This document shows, piece by piece, positions 1 through 12,300 of a stretch of 64,000 nucleotides of DNA. The DNA lies in contig QPMI01000610.1 in assembly GCA_004431415.1 (NCBI GenBank), positions 62,001 to 126,000 on the forward strand. The letters run 5' to 3'. Every line of letters starts with the position of its first letter. The first letter of the stretch is position 1. The translations under genes were made by a program, and so were the position numbers. The stretch is from Cyanophora paradoxa (lineage: Eukaryota > Glaucocystophyceae > Cyanophorales > Cyanophoraceae). The notes beneath the pieces are model-generated. The model was given only the letters and a program-made list of their open reading frames with translations. It did no database searches and was not told where the DNA came from.

Positions 1-1480
1 GTGCCGGCATGAGCATATGCGCAGTCATTATCAGCGAAAAGTTGTGAACAAATAAGGCGATGCACCCGATGAAGTACTTGGAGCGCGCCACTTCCTCGAG
101 GCACAGCCTTAGCACCTGCGGCCCGCACCGGTACGCCCGTCGCATGCGCATGCGCAGTCAGACTCGCCGCCCCCCGCGCCGGGCACAAACATGCACGAGC
201 TAAGGCAACTACAGTACGTCTACAGCTGCATGAACGTGTATATATATATATATGTGCACGCGCCTCGCCGCTCTCTGCCGACTCCCGTGTAATGCCCCAT
301 CTGCCGCATCGCGCGCTAGAATTAATTGACTGGCCCTAGGCCCGGCCACGCGCACAAGCGAAGTCGACTCGTGCGCGAGAAACGTATACGTACCGCAGAT
401 CTGCACATATATATCATGATCAGATATCGATATCGATGCATGTACGTATACAGCCTAGGTCTCTAAGTTTCTAGGTTTCTAAGTACGTATATATATAATA
501 TCGATATCGATTCGAAGTTAGCATCCCCGCCCGCGGCCCTCCGGTCCGCGGCCCGGCCCGTCGGCGCATATGCATATATATGCATGCGCACCGACGGGAA
601 CGAAGAAGAGACCACGGACGTCCATGGCGCGCCGCAGCCGCGGCACGGCGGATTCGAAGATCGCCCGCCGCTCCTCCTCCATGTCCTGCGCATGTGCATT
701 TGCGCACACGTGTGCACGATGCGGGATCGGCCGCGGCCGGATATCGATCGATATACATATATCCCGCGGCACGTGCACCCGCGGCCGGCCGCGGCCCCGG
801 ATCGAGCTCGCGATCGAGAGTCATGCATATGCATATGAGTTCATAACCTCGCGTATAGCGTACGTACACTAGTGGCCATGGCTATGAGTGCATGCGCAGC
901 TGCAGGCCTAGGCCTAGGCCTAGCTATATAGGCCTATAGCGGCCGGGGGTGGCGATATATACCGCGCCGGCCGCGCCGCGGGTATACGTAGAGCGCGCGC
1001 CCGGCCCGCGGCCGCGGCCGGGGGTAGCGATAGCTATAGCGCATATGCTTGAGCTTAAGATCTAGATCTAGATCTCTGAGTCTAGAGACGCGAACCCGGA
1101 AAGTCGACGAGAGGAAGACGCGAACGATGCGATCGATCGGACGCGATCGCGCTACGAGAGACGTTGCATGCACTGCTGGAGTTGAGATGCAATTGCCGCG
1201 GCCGTCAACGTCGGTCAGATGCAGGCCGAGGGCGGGGGCCGCGGGGATTTCGATGGGAGAGGTAGCTTCGAGCTCATGTACTCTCTCTACGGCTTCGGTG
1301 CATTCATGATCCCGCTTACGCTTTCCGCTCATGATCATTGCATGCGCAAAGCCCCGATGAAATGTGTGAGGCTAGCTAAAGATTGTACCCCGGGGCGCCC
1401 AGACTCGCTTCTACCGATGAAGCGCGGAGCAGGCAGGGCACGTTGGGCACATCAGTAGATCCCGCTACCGAGCCGGCATC
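1..1480. other. Gene-free, palindrome-rich segment
   Basis: No exon with a recognisable protein or a coherent splice pattern is visible on either strand. The DNA is dense in short self-complementary words: repeated GATATCGAT, TATATA, CATATGCATATATATGCATGCG, AGGCCTAGGCCTAGGCC and AGATCTAGATCTAGATCT, with AT-rich palindromes alternating with GC-rich ones. The open frames here translate to low-complexity Arg/Ala/Ile-Tyr runs typical of such DNA. It may hold the promoter and first exon(s) of the PARG gene, whose 5' end I could not resolve. Confidence 0.6.
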
Positions 1481-1507
1481 GCGCGCTGGGGCGCAGCGGG
1501 ACGTGAG

Positions 1508-3631
1508 CTCGGGTCGACGAGCTCGCGCGGGCCTGGCCGGAGATCGCACGCCAGCTGCGGCGGAAGATCGAGACACCCGAAGAGCTCGAGGTGCGAGAGC
1601 GCTGCACCTGCGCGGTCCGGTTCTGCGCAGATGGGCGGCCGCATAGGATGTCGTCAAGAGCATCGTGGCGGCGCGCGAGAACGTCGGGAAGGACGCCGTC
1701 GACGCGTCCGGCTTGCGCAGGCGCGTACGCGGCCGCGCCGCGCCGGCAGCCCGAGCCGGCGCCGGGGCCGTCAGCCGGCGGGCTCTGACCACTCGGGTCG
1801 CGCAGCTTCGTGGAGGAGCACCTGACGGCGCAGGAGCGGGCGTCGTTCTTCGGGGACGTGCTCCCCGCGATCCAGCGCGCCGCGCACGAGCTCCCCTCCC
1901 TCCCCCGCTTCCGCGTCCTCGAGGTCCGCCCGCAGCGCCCCGCCCCGCAGCGCCCCGCCACGCAACGCCCGGGGCGCCCGCTCTGGCTTCCTGACGCCGG
2001 GCCGCGGCGGCGCGCGCGCGGCGCAGGCCGACGGGCAGGTCTTCTTCTCGAACCGGGAGTGCGCGGGGCTGGTGGCGGGGCCTTCCTCTGCGCGGCGCCG
2101 GCCCCGCGCCGCGCCGACGCGCCCCGCTTCAACGACTTCGCCTTCGCCGCGCTCCACGGCGCCACGGGCTTCGAGGCCGGCGCCCCGCGCTGCGCCCCAC
2201 AGGCCGCCGCCAAGCTCCGCTGCTTCGCCAACTACCTCCGCCGGGCGCTGCTCGGCCCGCCCACCGCCCCGCGCCACGTCGTCGTGCAGCGGCGGCGGCT
2301 GGCGAGGGAGCCGCGGTGGGACCTGAGCGCGACGCCGCTGGCGGGCGTGCGGCCGGCCTTCCGCCTGCGGGGCGCCATCGAGGAGGCCGCCCCCGGGGTG
2401 CTCCAGGTCGACTTCGCCAACATGTACCCCCGCCCCGCCCCGCCCCGCCCGCCTCCAGCCTCGCCTCGAGCTCGAGGCCCCTGCTGAGGCCGCCGCGCGC
2501 GCAGGTACATCGGCGGCGGAGTCCTCTCAACAGTTCGACTACCCCCCCCCCACCCCCCTCGTTTCTCCGCACTCGCGTAACCGGTACCCCCCCCTCCGGC
2601 AGGGCTGCGTGCAGGAGGAGATCCGCTTCGCCCTCAGCCCCGAGTGCCTCGTCTCCATGCTCGTCTGCCCCGTCATGCAGGCGCCCGCCCCGTACCCCCC
2701 CGGGTTTCGTTTACCCCCCTCTGACCCGCTCCCGCGCCCCAGGACGACGAGGCGATCCTCATCTCGGGCACGGAGCGCTACAGCGATTATAAGGGGTACG
2801 CGTTCAACCTCGAGTTCGCGGGCAACCACGTGGACCCCACCCCGATGTGCGTGCTGGGCGACCCGTACCCCCCTCCTCGAAAGCTGTGCCCCTGACCCCT
2901 CCCTCCCCAGGGACGAGCGCGGGAATCTCCGTAGTTACATCGTCGCCATCGACGCGATGGACTGGCGGTGCGCGTACCCCCCCCCCTTCGCCCCATCTTG
3001 TACCCCGGGGACGCGGCGCGCAGGCGTGGGGGCGCGTGGAGGCAGTACCGGCCGGAGTGCATGCGGCGGGAGCTGCGGAAGGCCCTCGCCGGGTTCCTCC
3101 CCTGGCCCGACGTGCCGCCCCTCGACGCCGCCGCCCCCATCGCCACCGGCGCGCCCTCCCCCTCGATCCGCCCTGCGCGCTCGGGGCTCAGGCGCGGGGC
3201 GGGGCGGGGCAGGGCACTGGGGCTGCGGCGCCTTCCTGGGCGACCGCGAACTCAAGTTCCTCCTCCAGGCCATGGCCGCCGCCGAGGCGCGCCCCGCCCC
3301 CCCCCGCTCCCCTCCTACCCCCCGAGATTCGAGGCGGGGCGGGGGCGGGGCGCAGGCGGGGCGGGAGCTGCACTACTACGCCTTCGGGGAGACGGCGTTC
3401 GTGGCGGGGGCGGAGCTCGTCTGGGGCCTCGCCTGCGCGCGCCTGCGGACCGTGGGCGCCCTCTGGCGCGCCCTCCTCTCCTACAGCGAGCTCCGCGACG
3501 GCGCCTTCCGCGCGGCCGCGGGGGCCCGGGGCGGGGGCGGGGGCGGGGCCGGGGGCGGGGGCGGGGGGCGCGGGGAGCCCCCGGGGCTCTTCGCGTACCT
3601 CTCCGAGACCCTCGGCGAGCCGGCGCCGTAG
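1508..3631 (+). CDS. PARG: Poly(ADP-ribose) glycohydrolase (PARG), multi-exon, 5' end unresolved
   Basis: PARG cleaves ribose-ribose bonds in poly(ADP-ribose), reversing PARP signals in nucleus and cytoplasm. Exons read ELARAWPEIARQLRRKIE, FVEEHLTAQERASFFGDVL, KLRCFANYLRR, then the PARG signature: VDFANMYIGGGVL, an intron, and GCVQEEIRF (GGG-x(n)-QEE, containing the catalytic glutamates). Further family blocks are ILISGTERYSDYKGYAF, IVAIDAMDW, PECMRRELRKALAGF and GCGAFLGDRELKFLLQ, with a C-terminal helical exon ending at a TAG. Resolved introns include 1591-1646 (GT-AG), 1721-1805 (only in frame with a GC donor, giving GLRSFVEEHL) and one ending at 2026. The reading frame appears to slip by one base near the G run 2077-2080. 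The true start lies upstream of 1508. No macro or BRCT domain is visible. Family assignment is very secure; exon 1 is not. Confidence 0.93.
1721..1805 (+). other. PARG intron with GC donor
   Basis: The only junction that keeps PARG in frame joins ...GGCTTGCGCAG to CTTCGTGGAG, which makes the intron start with GC rather than GT. It ends with GCGCAG after a CTGACC branch-like motif. It is one of several GC-AG introns in this window. Confidence 0.6.
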
Positions 3632-4308
3632 GCGGGTCGGAGGCTCGTTCGAATTCCGAGGCTGCAGCGTAGACTCTGAGAACTCGAGAGTGAGTTCATT
3701 TCTGCAAAAGTGGGCGCGGCGTCTCCGAGTCTCGACGTGCCCTTGCGAGCCGGGCAACGGCGCCGCCCGGCCGGCATGCGCAGCGCACGTAAGAATGGAG
3801 GTCCCTATGATATGGCATGGCCTGTAGACGGGCGCCCCACTTTCCGAAGTTTCCGCGATCGATCTCAGATCATCGGATCTAGACCCCGAGGCTCTCTGAT
3901 ATCGATCATGATGTGATCGTTCAAAGTATCTTTACACCCAAATCTAGCACAAGTGAATCCAAACTCTGACAATAAGCTATATAGCTAGCTAAAATTGCTC
4001 ATGCTCAAATTTCGACCTCAGCCCCACCGCGGGGTGGGGCAGGGGCCTGATTTCGGAATCGATCGAATTGAAAGCAAGGCGTAAATTTAAGAGCAAAGAA
4101 GCTGCAGCAGCAAGGCTGCAAGCTACAGCGCTACCTGATGGCAATCGCTGCCAATACATTTGCAAGGCGCACGCATCGATATCGTAAGGCTAATTTTGAG
4201 AAGACGCAAAACATACAGATCATGCACGGCCCGCTCAGGGGCCATGGCCACATCTACATAATGTAATTAATTTTTTAAAGAAGAGCGGCGCCGCGCAGGC
4301 GGAGCCGC
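3632..4308. other. Convergent intergenic region PARG / pseudo-Arf-protoglobin gene
   Basis: Both flanking genes end here, so this should hold two 3' untranslated regions. The centre (about 3900-4230) is much more AT-rich than the genes, with stretches such as AATAAGCTATATAGCTAGCTAAAATTGC and TAATTAATTTTTTAAAG near the minus-gene end. No coding signal is seen. Confidence 0.55.
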
Positions 4309-6370
4309 CTAGGACCCGGGGGGCATGGTGGCGGCGAAGCCGAGGGGGCTCAGGCTGCGCGCGTGCGGGCCGTTGGCGTGGTGGTAGAGGCTGTGCTGCT
4401 GCTGCTGCTTGTGGGTGAGCTTGGCGCGGTAGGGCGAGGCGGGCCCCGTGGGGTTGTAGCGCTGCGGCGAGGGCGACGAGTGGATGCCGAAGGCGGCGCC
4501 CATCGGCGGCTGCGAGAAGCGGCTCGGGTGCATGGCGATGGGCCCGCCGATGACGGGCGGGCCGAGCACGGAGGCGGCCTTGCGCTGGTCCAGCGCCATG
4601 CGCTCCGCCACCAGCTGGTCGATCCGGTCCTGGAGCATGGCGGCAACGGACTTGGCGTGCATCAGCTCCGCGTTCATCCGCTGGTCCTCCTCCTGCCCGG
4701 CCCCCGCCCCCGCCGCCTCGTGCAGGTTCCCCACCGTCTTCGCCCGCCGCGCCGCCGGCCCCGCCACCGGCGCGAGCTGCGCGGGGGCCGAGGGCGGCGG
4801 CTGCGGGAGGGCGTGCGTGCCGGCGGGCATCCCGTTCTCCGTGGTGCGCGGCGGCGGCCCGTGGCCGTGCTTCTCGTGCACGGGCGCCAGCGGGCCGCCC
4901 CCGATGCCCCGCATCACCTCCAGCGCCACCCTGCCGGCCCCCGAGCCGTCCGTCGGCGGGCGCCCCCGGAGGCGCGCGGGGCGGGGCGGGGGCTGCGCAC
5001 GCGTTGGCCTTCTCGGCGCTGGCGATGGCCGCCTGAGCCCGCTCCCGCTCCCGCGCGATGTCCTCCCTGCCGAGCCGCGCGGCGTCGGTCGGGGGAGGGG
5101 GCCGGAGACTAGTACTCGGGGATGCGCGGGGGCGGGGCCCGGGGCGCACGCGTGCTTGCGGGAGAGCTGCTCCCAGAGCTCGCGCTTCATCTCGTCGAGG
5201 AGGGCGGCCTGCGAGCCCTTCGCCTCGCGCAGCGCCGCCGTGTGCGCCGCCTTGACCTCGTTCAGCGCCGCCTGCTGCGCCGCCCGCGACTGCGCCAGGT
5301 CGTGCGTCACCCGCCGCGACTCGCTCGCCAGCGCCTGCGCGTGCTGCAGCTTGAGCTGCCCCCCGCCCCGCGCGTCAGGCGAAGAAAAGAAGACGGGGCG
5401 GGGACCGGACGCGGCGCACGTTGGTCATGGCGTCGTTGTGGGCGGCGGCGAGGGCCTCCATCTCTGCGGCGTGCGCGACGCGCGTCGCCGCGAGCTCGTC
5501 GCTCAGCCGCGCCGCCTCTGCCTGCGACGCCGCTAGCTGCTGCTTCAGGCTCACCACCAGCTCCCGCAGCGCTGCGCGCGGGAGAGCGGGAGAGTCAGGC
5601 CGCGCTCGCAGCGGGGCGGTGCGAGGGAGGGCCGGGGCGCGCCAGTCGCATCGGCGGTGCTCGCCGCGCCGCCGCCGCCGGCGCCGATCGCCTGCTCGAG
5701 CGCAGCGGTGCGCGCGGCGGCCGACTCGCGCAGCGCCACCGCGTGCGAGGCCCGCAGCTGCCGCAGGCGCCGTCAGCGGCACGTGGCGCGGGGCGGCGGG
5801 GCGGCGCGAGAGGTAGCGCAGCGCACCCCGTCGAGCTCGGCGGCGTGCTGCGCGCGGATCTGCTGCACGGTCGCCGCGTGCCGCGCCTCGGCCGCCTCGA
5901 CGGCGCTCGCCTGCGCGGCGCGGGCGGCGGCCGCCTCGTCCTGCGCCTGGCGCGCCTCGGCGAGGGCGGCGGCGAGCTGCTCCCGGAGGCTCGCGAGCTC
6001 CGCCCGGAGCGCCGCGTCGTCGGCCGCGCCGCCGGCGGTGGCGGCGACGACCGACGAGCTGCGCGTGCGCCGCGGCGAGGTCCGCGATGCCAGCGCCGCC
6101 GCCAGCTCCGTCTGCGTCGCCTGCAGCTGCGCCCGCAGCGCTGCGCCGCCCTCGATCAGAGCGGGCGGCCGGCGGCGGGCGAGGCGCGCGGCGCGGGGCG
6201 CACTCTCGACTTCGGTCGGCTCGGGCCCACGTGCGGACGGCGCCGAGGCTGCCGCCGGCGCTCCCAAACCCGCAGCGGGTGCCAGGAGGGCCGTTGCGGC
6301 GGGAGCGGCCGCCGGCACCGGCGCCGGAGCGGGCAGGGCAGCTGGCGCCGATTCCGCGGCGTCGCAAACG
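4309..6370 (-). other. C-terminal coiled-coil and low-complexity tail exons
   Basis: Exons in this part encode heptad-like Ala/Glu/Leu/Arg-rich segments such as LREQLAAALAEARQAQDEAA, SLKQQLAASQAEAARLSDEL, HAAEMEALAAAHNDAM and MKRELWEQLSRKHA. A last exon follows with MHAKSVAAMLQDRIDQLVAE, a Pro/Ser/Gly stretch, KQQQQHSLYHHANG and the C-terminus ...TMPPGS. A rod of this kind normally gives parallel dimers. The paralogue has a much longer rod and an unrelated tail. Confidence 0.7.
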
Positions 6371-9300
6371 GTGTAGTGCCGGCTGACGAAATCGCTTTGG
6401 ATCCACAGCAGCTTCGTAAACGCCCGCACCAGCTTGTCCTTCCTCGCCTGGTCTACAGGAAGACACTGGAAGGTCGCGATGAGGGCGTCGTTGACGTAGC
6501 CGAAGAGCGCGTTCATGTGGACGAGGTCGATCTCCAGGCTCTTGTTGCCCTGCGCGGCGCGGTGAGGCCGCGGGTCTCTCGCGGGGCGACGCGGCTCCAC
6601 GTACATCCTTCTTCGTGTGGATCCGACCGACGTAGTCCACGTATTCCACGAGAGCGGCGTCGTACTCGGCAGTGACGAGCTTGACCAGGTACTTGGTCAG
6701 CTTCTCCTTGCTGCGCGGAATGTGAACACCCGGAACGCCTTGGTGGAGGCTACAGATCATCTCACCGGAACTTGATGACCTCGTGCGATACACCGAGACC
6801 CGATTCGCTTTGCGGAAGCGAGCCCGAGAAACCCTCTTGCTGAGGCATGAAGTATCTCTGCGAAAGGTTTCAGTATCCCTCGCGGAAGCACCACGAAGCA
6901 CGAGAAAGACTGGCCTTGGTTACGTCGAACGAGAAGAGTTTCGCATACACAGCATCCACGAGCGTCGGTACCAGCGGGCCGAGCACGGGTGCGATTCCCT
7001 TGATGGTCGCAATGTCGTCCGCGCTGAAGCCCATGAACCGCGCCAGGTACCCGAACCGGTACGCCGAGCTCGTGTGGACTTTCTTCATGTCGATGACCTC
7101 CACGCCCGCCTCTGCCGGGCCCGACGCCGCCGCAGCCGGCATCGGCGTCGTGATCGGTGCCTCGCCCGTGTCCACCGAGTCGCAGTTCGTGTAGTGCCGG
7201 CTCGTGAAGTCGCTCTGCACCCAGAGCAGCTTCGTGAACGCCCGCACCAGCTTGTCCTTCGTCGCCTGGTCGACGCCCCCCGACAGGCCCTGGAAGGTCG
7301 CGATGAGGGCGTCGTTGACGTAGCCAAAGAGCGCGTTCATGTGGACGAGGTCGATCTCCAGGTTCTTGTTCCCCTGCGACGCGTCAGCGCACGCGGCTCC
7401 CGCCGTCCCCCGCCGGGCCGCACCTCCTTCCGAGTGTGGAGCTTGCCCACCCGGTCCACGTACTCGACGAGCGACCCGTCGTACTCGGATGTCACCAGCT
7501 TCACCAGGTACTTCGCGAGCTTCTCCTTGCTGCAAACACCGTCAGCGCGGTGGCGGGCGTCCCGCGACGCGGATCCCGCTCACCGGAACTTGATGATGGC
7601 GTGCGACGTCGTCAGCGCCCCTTCGGTCCCGGGCAGCTCGCCGGTGTACCCGTCCTGCTGCGGCAGGAAGTACCGCTGCACAGCCCCCGTCAGCCGCGCC
7701 GCGCCGCGCCGCGCCGGGCGGGGCGGGGGCGGCGCGGCTCGCCTTGGTCACGTCGAACGAGAAGAGCTTCGCGTAGACCGCGTCGACGAGGCCCGGCACC
7801 AGCGGGCCCAGCACGGGCGCCGAGCCCTTGATCGCCGCGATGTCCCCGGCACCGAACTGAGCGGCCGTCAGGCACGGCTCAAGCCGTTTCTCCGACGTTC
7901 GGCCCACTCACCTCCATGAACTTGCCCAGGTACCCGAAGCGGTATGCCGCGTTCGTGTGCACGAGCTGCGGCGCGGCCGATCAGATCGGGCGACGGTTGG
8001 CGCATCGAGGGAACGGCCGAACCTTCATGTCGATCTTCTCGATGCCCGGCTCGGCGGGAGCGGCCGCCGGCGCTGGCGCGGGCAGGGCGGCAGGCGCCGA
8101 TTCCGCCGCGTCGCAGACGGTGTAGTGCCGGCTCGTGAAGTCGCTCTGAATCCACAGCAGCTTTGTGAACGCACGGATGAGCTTGTCCTTGCTCGCTTGG
8201 TCCACGTTCGTCAGGCCCTGGAAGGTCGCGATGAGGGCGTCGTTGACGTAGCCGAAGAGCGCGTTCATGTGGACGAGGTCGACCTCCAGGTCCTTGTTGC
8301 CCTGCGGCACCGCGCGTCGGATGCCATGCCGCGCAAGCCCGGGGCAACAGCGCGGGCGCGCGCACCGCCTTCTTGGTGTGGACCTTGCCGACGAAGTCGA
8401 CGTACTCGACGAGCGACCCGTCGTACTCGGATGTCACCAGCTTCACAAGGTACTTCGCGAGCTTCTCCTTGCTGCGAACACCGTCAGCGCGGCGACGGGC
8501 GTGGCGCGACGCGGATCCCGCTCACCGGAACTTGATGACCTCGTGCGTCAACGTGAAGCTCGCCTCGCTCTGCGGCAGTGAGCCCGAGTAGCCCTCCTGC
8601 TGCGGCATGAAGTATCTCTGCGATCGATGTCAATGCCAGCGCCATGGAACCCACGACACACGGTGGGAAATGCTGGCCTTGGTCACGTCGAACGCGAACA
8701 GCTTTGCATACACCGCGTCCACCAGCGTCGGCACCAACGGCCCCAGAACCGGAGCAGATGCCTTTATCACCGCAATGTCGTCCGCGCTCATCTGCTCTTG
8801 CCGTAAACACAACTGCGGGAAAAGAATGCGCGAGGCGACACGGACCCCCATGAACCGCGCCAGGTACCCGAACCGGTACGCCGAGCTCGTGTGGACTTTC
8901 TTCATGTCGATGACCTCCACGCCCGCCTCTGCCGGGCCCGACGCCGCCGCAGCCGGCATCGGCGTCGTGATCGGTGCCTCGCCCGTGTCCACCGAGTCGC
9001 AGTTCGTGTAGTGCCGGCTCGTGAAGTCGCTCTGCACCCAGAGCAGCTTCGTGAACGCCCGCACCAGCTTGTCCTTCGTCGCCTGGTCGACGCCCCCCGA
9101 CAGGCCCTGGAAGGTCGCGATGAGGCGTCGTTCACGTAGCCAAAGAGCGCGTTCATGTGGACGAGGTCGATCTCCAGGTTCTTGTTCCCCTGCGACGCGT
9201 CAGCGCACGCGGCTCCCGCCGTCCCCGCCGGGCCGCACCTCCTTCCGAGTGTGGAGCTTGCCCACCCGGTCCACGTACTCGACGAGCGACCCGTCGTACT

Positions 9301-12300
9301 CGGATGTCACCAGCTTCACCAGGTACTTCGCGAGCTTCTCCTTGCTGCAAACACCGTCAGCGCGGTGGCGGGCGTCCCGCGACGCGGATCCCGCTCACCG
9401 GAACTTGATGATGGCGTGCGACGTCGTCAGCGCCCCTTCGGTCCCGGGCAGCTCGCCGGTGTACCCGTCCTGCTGCGGCAGGAAGTACCGCTGCACAGCC
9501 CCCGTCAGCCGCGCCGCGCCGCGCCGCGCCGGGCGGGGCGGGGGCGGCGCGGCTCGCCTTGGTCACGTCGAACGAGAAGAGCTTCGCGTAGACCGCGTCG
9601 ACGAGGCCCGGCACCAGCGGGCCCAGCACGGGCGCCGAGCCCTTGATCGCCGCGATGTCCCCGGCACCGAACTGACTCAGTGAGCGGCCGTCAGGCACGG
9701 CTCAAGCCGTTTCTCCGACGTTCGGCCCACTCACCTCCATGAACTTGCCCAGGTACCCGAAGCGGTATGCCGCGTTCGTGTGCACGAGCTGCGGCGCGGC
9801 CGATCAGATCGGGCGACGGTTGGCGCATCGAGGGAACGGCCGAACCTTCATGTCGATCTTCTCGATGCCCGGCTCGGCGGGAGCGGCCGCCGGCGCTGGC
9901 GCGGGCAGGGCGGCAGGCGCCGATTCCGCCGTGTCGCAGACGGTGTAGTGCCGGCTCGTGAAGTCGCTCTGAATCCACAGCAGCTTTGTGAACGCACGGA
10001 TGAGCTTGTCCTTGCTCGCTTGGTCCACGTTCGTCAGGCCCTGGAAGGTCGCGATGAGGGCGTCGTTGACGTAGCCGAAGAGCGCGTTCATGTGGACGAG
10101 GTCGACCTCCAGGTCCTTGTTGCCCTGCGGCACCGCGCGTCGGATGCCATGCCGCGCAAGCCCGGGGCAACAGCGCAGGCGCGCGCACCGCCTTCTTGGT
10201 GTGGACCTTGCCGACGAAGTCGACGTACTCGACGAGCGACCCGTCGTACTCGGATGTCACCAGCTTCACAAGGTACTTCGCGAGCTTCTCCTTGCTGCGA
10301 ACACCGTCAGCGCGGCGACGGGCGTGGCGCGACGCGGATCCCGCTCACCGGAACTTGATGACCTCGTGCGTCAACGTGAAGCTCGCCTCGCTCTGCGGCA
10401 GTGAGCCCGAGTAGCCCTCCTGCTGCGGCATGAAGTATCTCTGCGATCGATGTCAATGCCGGCGCCATGGAACCCACGACACACGGTGGGAAATGCTGGC
10501 CTTGGTCACGTCGAACGCGAACAGCTTTGCATACACCGCGTCCACCAGCGTCGGCACCAACGGCCCCAGAACCGGAGCAGATGCCTTAATCACCGCAATG
10601 TCGTCCGCGCTCATCTGCTCTTGCCGTAAACACAACTGCGGGAAAAGAATGCGCGAGGCGACACGGACCCCCATGAACCGCGCCAGGTACCCGAACCGGT
10701 ACGCCGAGCTCGTGTGGACTTTCTTCATGTCGATGACCTCCACGCCCGCCTCTGCCGGGCCCGACGCCGCCGCAGCCGGCATCGGCGTCGTGATCGGTGC
10801 CTCGCCCGTGTCCACCGAGTCGCAGTTCGTGTAGTGCCGGCTCGTGAAGTCGCTCTGCACCCAGAGCAGCTTCGTGAACGCCCGCACCAGCTTGTCCTTC
10901 GTCGCCTGGTCGACGACCCCCGACAGGCCCTGGAACGTCGCGATGAGGGCGTCGTTGACGTAGCCAAAGAGCGCGTTCATGTGGACGAGGTCGATCTCCA
11001 GGTTCTTGTTCCCCTGCGACGCGTCAGCGCACGCGGCTCCCGCCGTCCCCCGCCGGGCCGCACCTCCTTCCGAGTGTGGAGCTTGCCCACCCGGTCCACG
11101 TACTCGACGAGCGACCCGTCGTACTCGGATGTCACCAGCTTCACCAGGTACTTCGCGAGCTTCTCCTTGCTGCAAACACCGTCAGCGCGGTGGCGGGCGT
11201 CCCGCGACGCGGATCCCGCTCACCGGAACTTGATGATGGCGTGCGACGTCGTCAGCGCCCCTTCGGTCCCGGGCAGCTCGCCGGTGTACCCGTCCTGCTG
11301 CGGCAGGAAGTACCGCTGCACAGCCCCCGTCAGCCACGCTGCGCCGCGCCGCGCCGCGCCGGGCGGGGTGGGGGCGGCGCGGCTCGCCTTGGTCACGTCG
11401 AACGAGAAGAGCTTCGCGTAGACCGCGTCGACGAGGCCCGGCACCAGCGGGCCCAGCACGGGCGCCGAGCCCTTGATCGCCGCGATGTCCCCGGCACCGA
11501 ACTGAGCGGCCGTCAGGCACGGCTCAAGCCGTTTCTACGGCTCAAGCCGTTTCTCCGACGTTCGGCCCACTCACCTCCATGAACTTGCCCAGGTACCCGA
11601 AGCGGTATGCCGCGTTCGTGTGCACGAGCTGCGGCGCGGCCGATCAGATCGGGCGACGGTCGACGCATCGAGGGAACGGCCGAACCTTCATGTCGATCTT
11701 CTCGATGCCCGGCTCGGCGGGAGCGGCCGCCGGCGCTGGCGCGGGCAGGGCGGCAGGCGCCGATTCCGCCGCGTCGCAGACGGTGTAGTGCCGGCTCGTG
11801 AAGTCGCTCTGAATCCACAGCAGCTTTGTGAACGCACGGATGAGCTTGTCCTTGCTCGCTTGGTCCACGTTCGTCAGGCCCTGGAAGGTCGCGATGAGGG
11901 CGTCGTTGACGTAGCCGAAGAGCGCGTTCATGTGGACGAGGTCGACCTCCAGGTCCTTGTTGCCCTGCGGCACCGCGCGTCGGATGCCATGCCGCGCAAG
12001 CCCGGGGCAACAGCGCGGGCGCGCGCACCGCCTTCTTGGTGTGGACCTTGCCGACGAAGTCGACGTACTCGACGAGCGACCCGTCGTACTCGGATGTCAC
12101 CAGCTTCACAAGGTACTTCGCGAGCTTCTCCTTGCTGCGAACACCGTCAGCGCGGCGACGGGCGTGGCGCGACGCGGATCCCGCTCACCGGAACTTGATG
12201 ACCTCGTGCGTCAACGTGAAGCTCGCCTCGCTCTGCGGCAGCGAGCCCGAGTAGCCCTCCTGCTGCGGCATGAAGTATCTCTGCGATCGATGTCAATGCC

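Noticed and set aside
1-1480. Several overlapping 60-130-codon open frames
   Set aside because: Compositional artefacts of palindromic DNA: Ile-Tyr and Arg/Ala runs, no splice logic and no family match.
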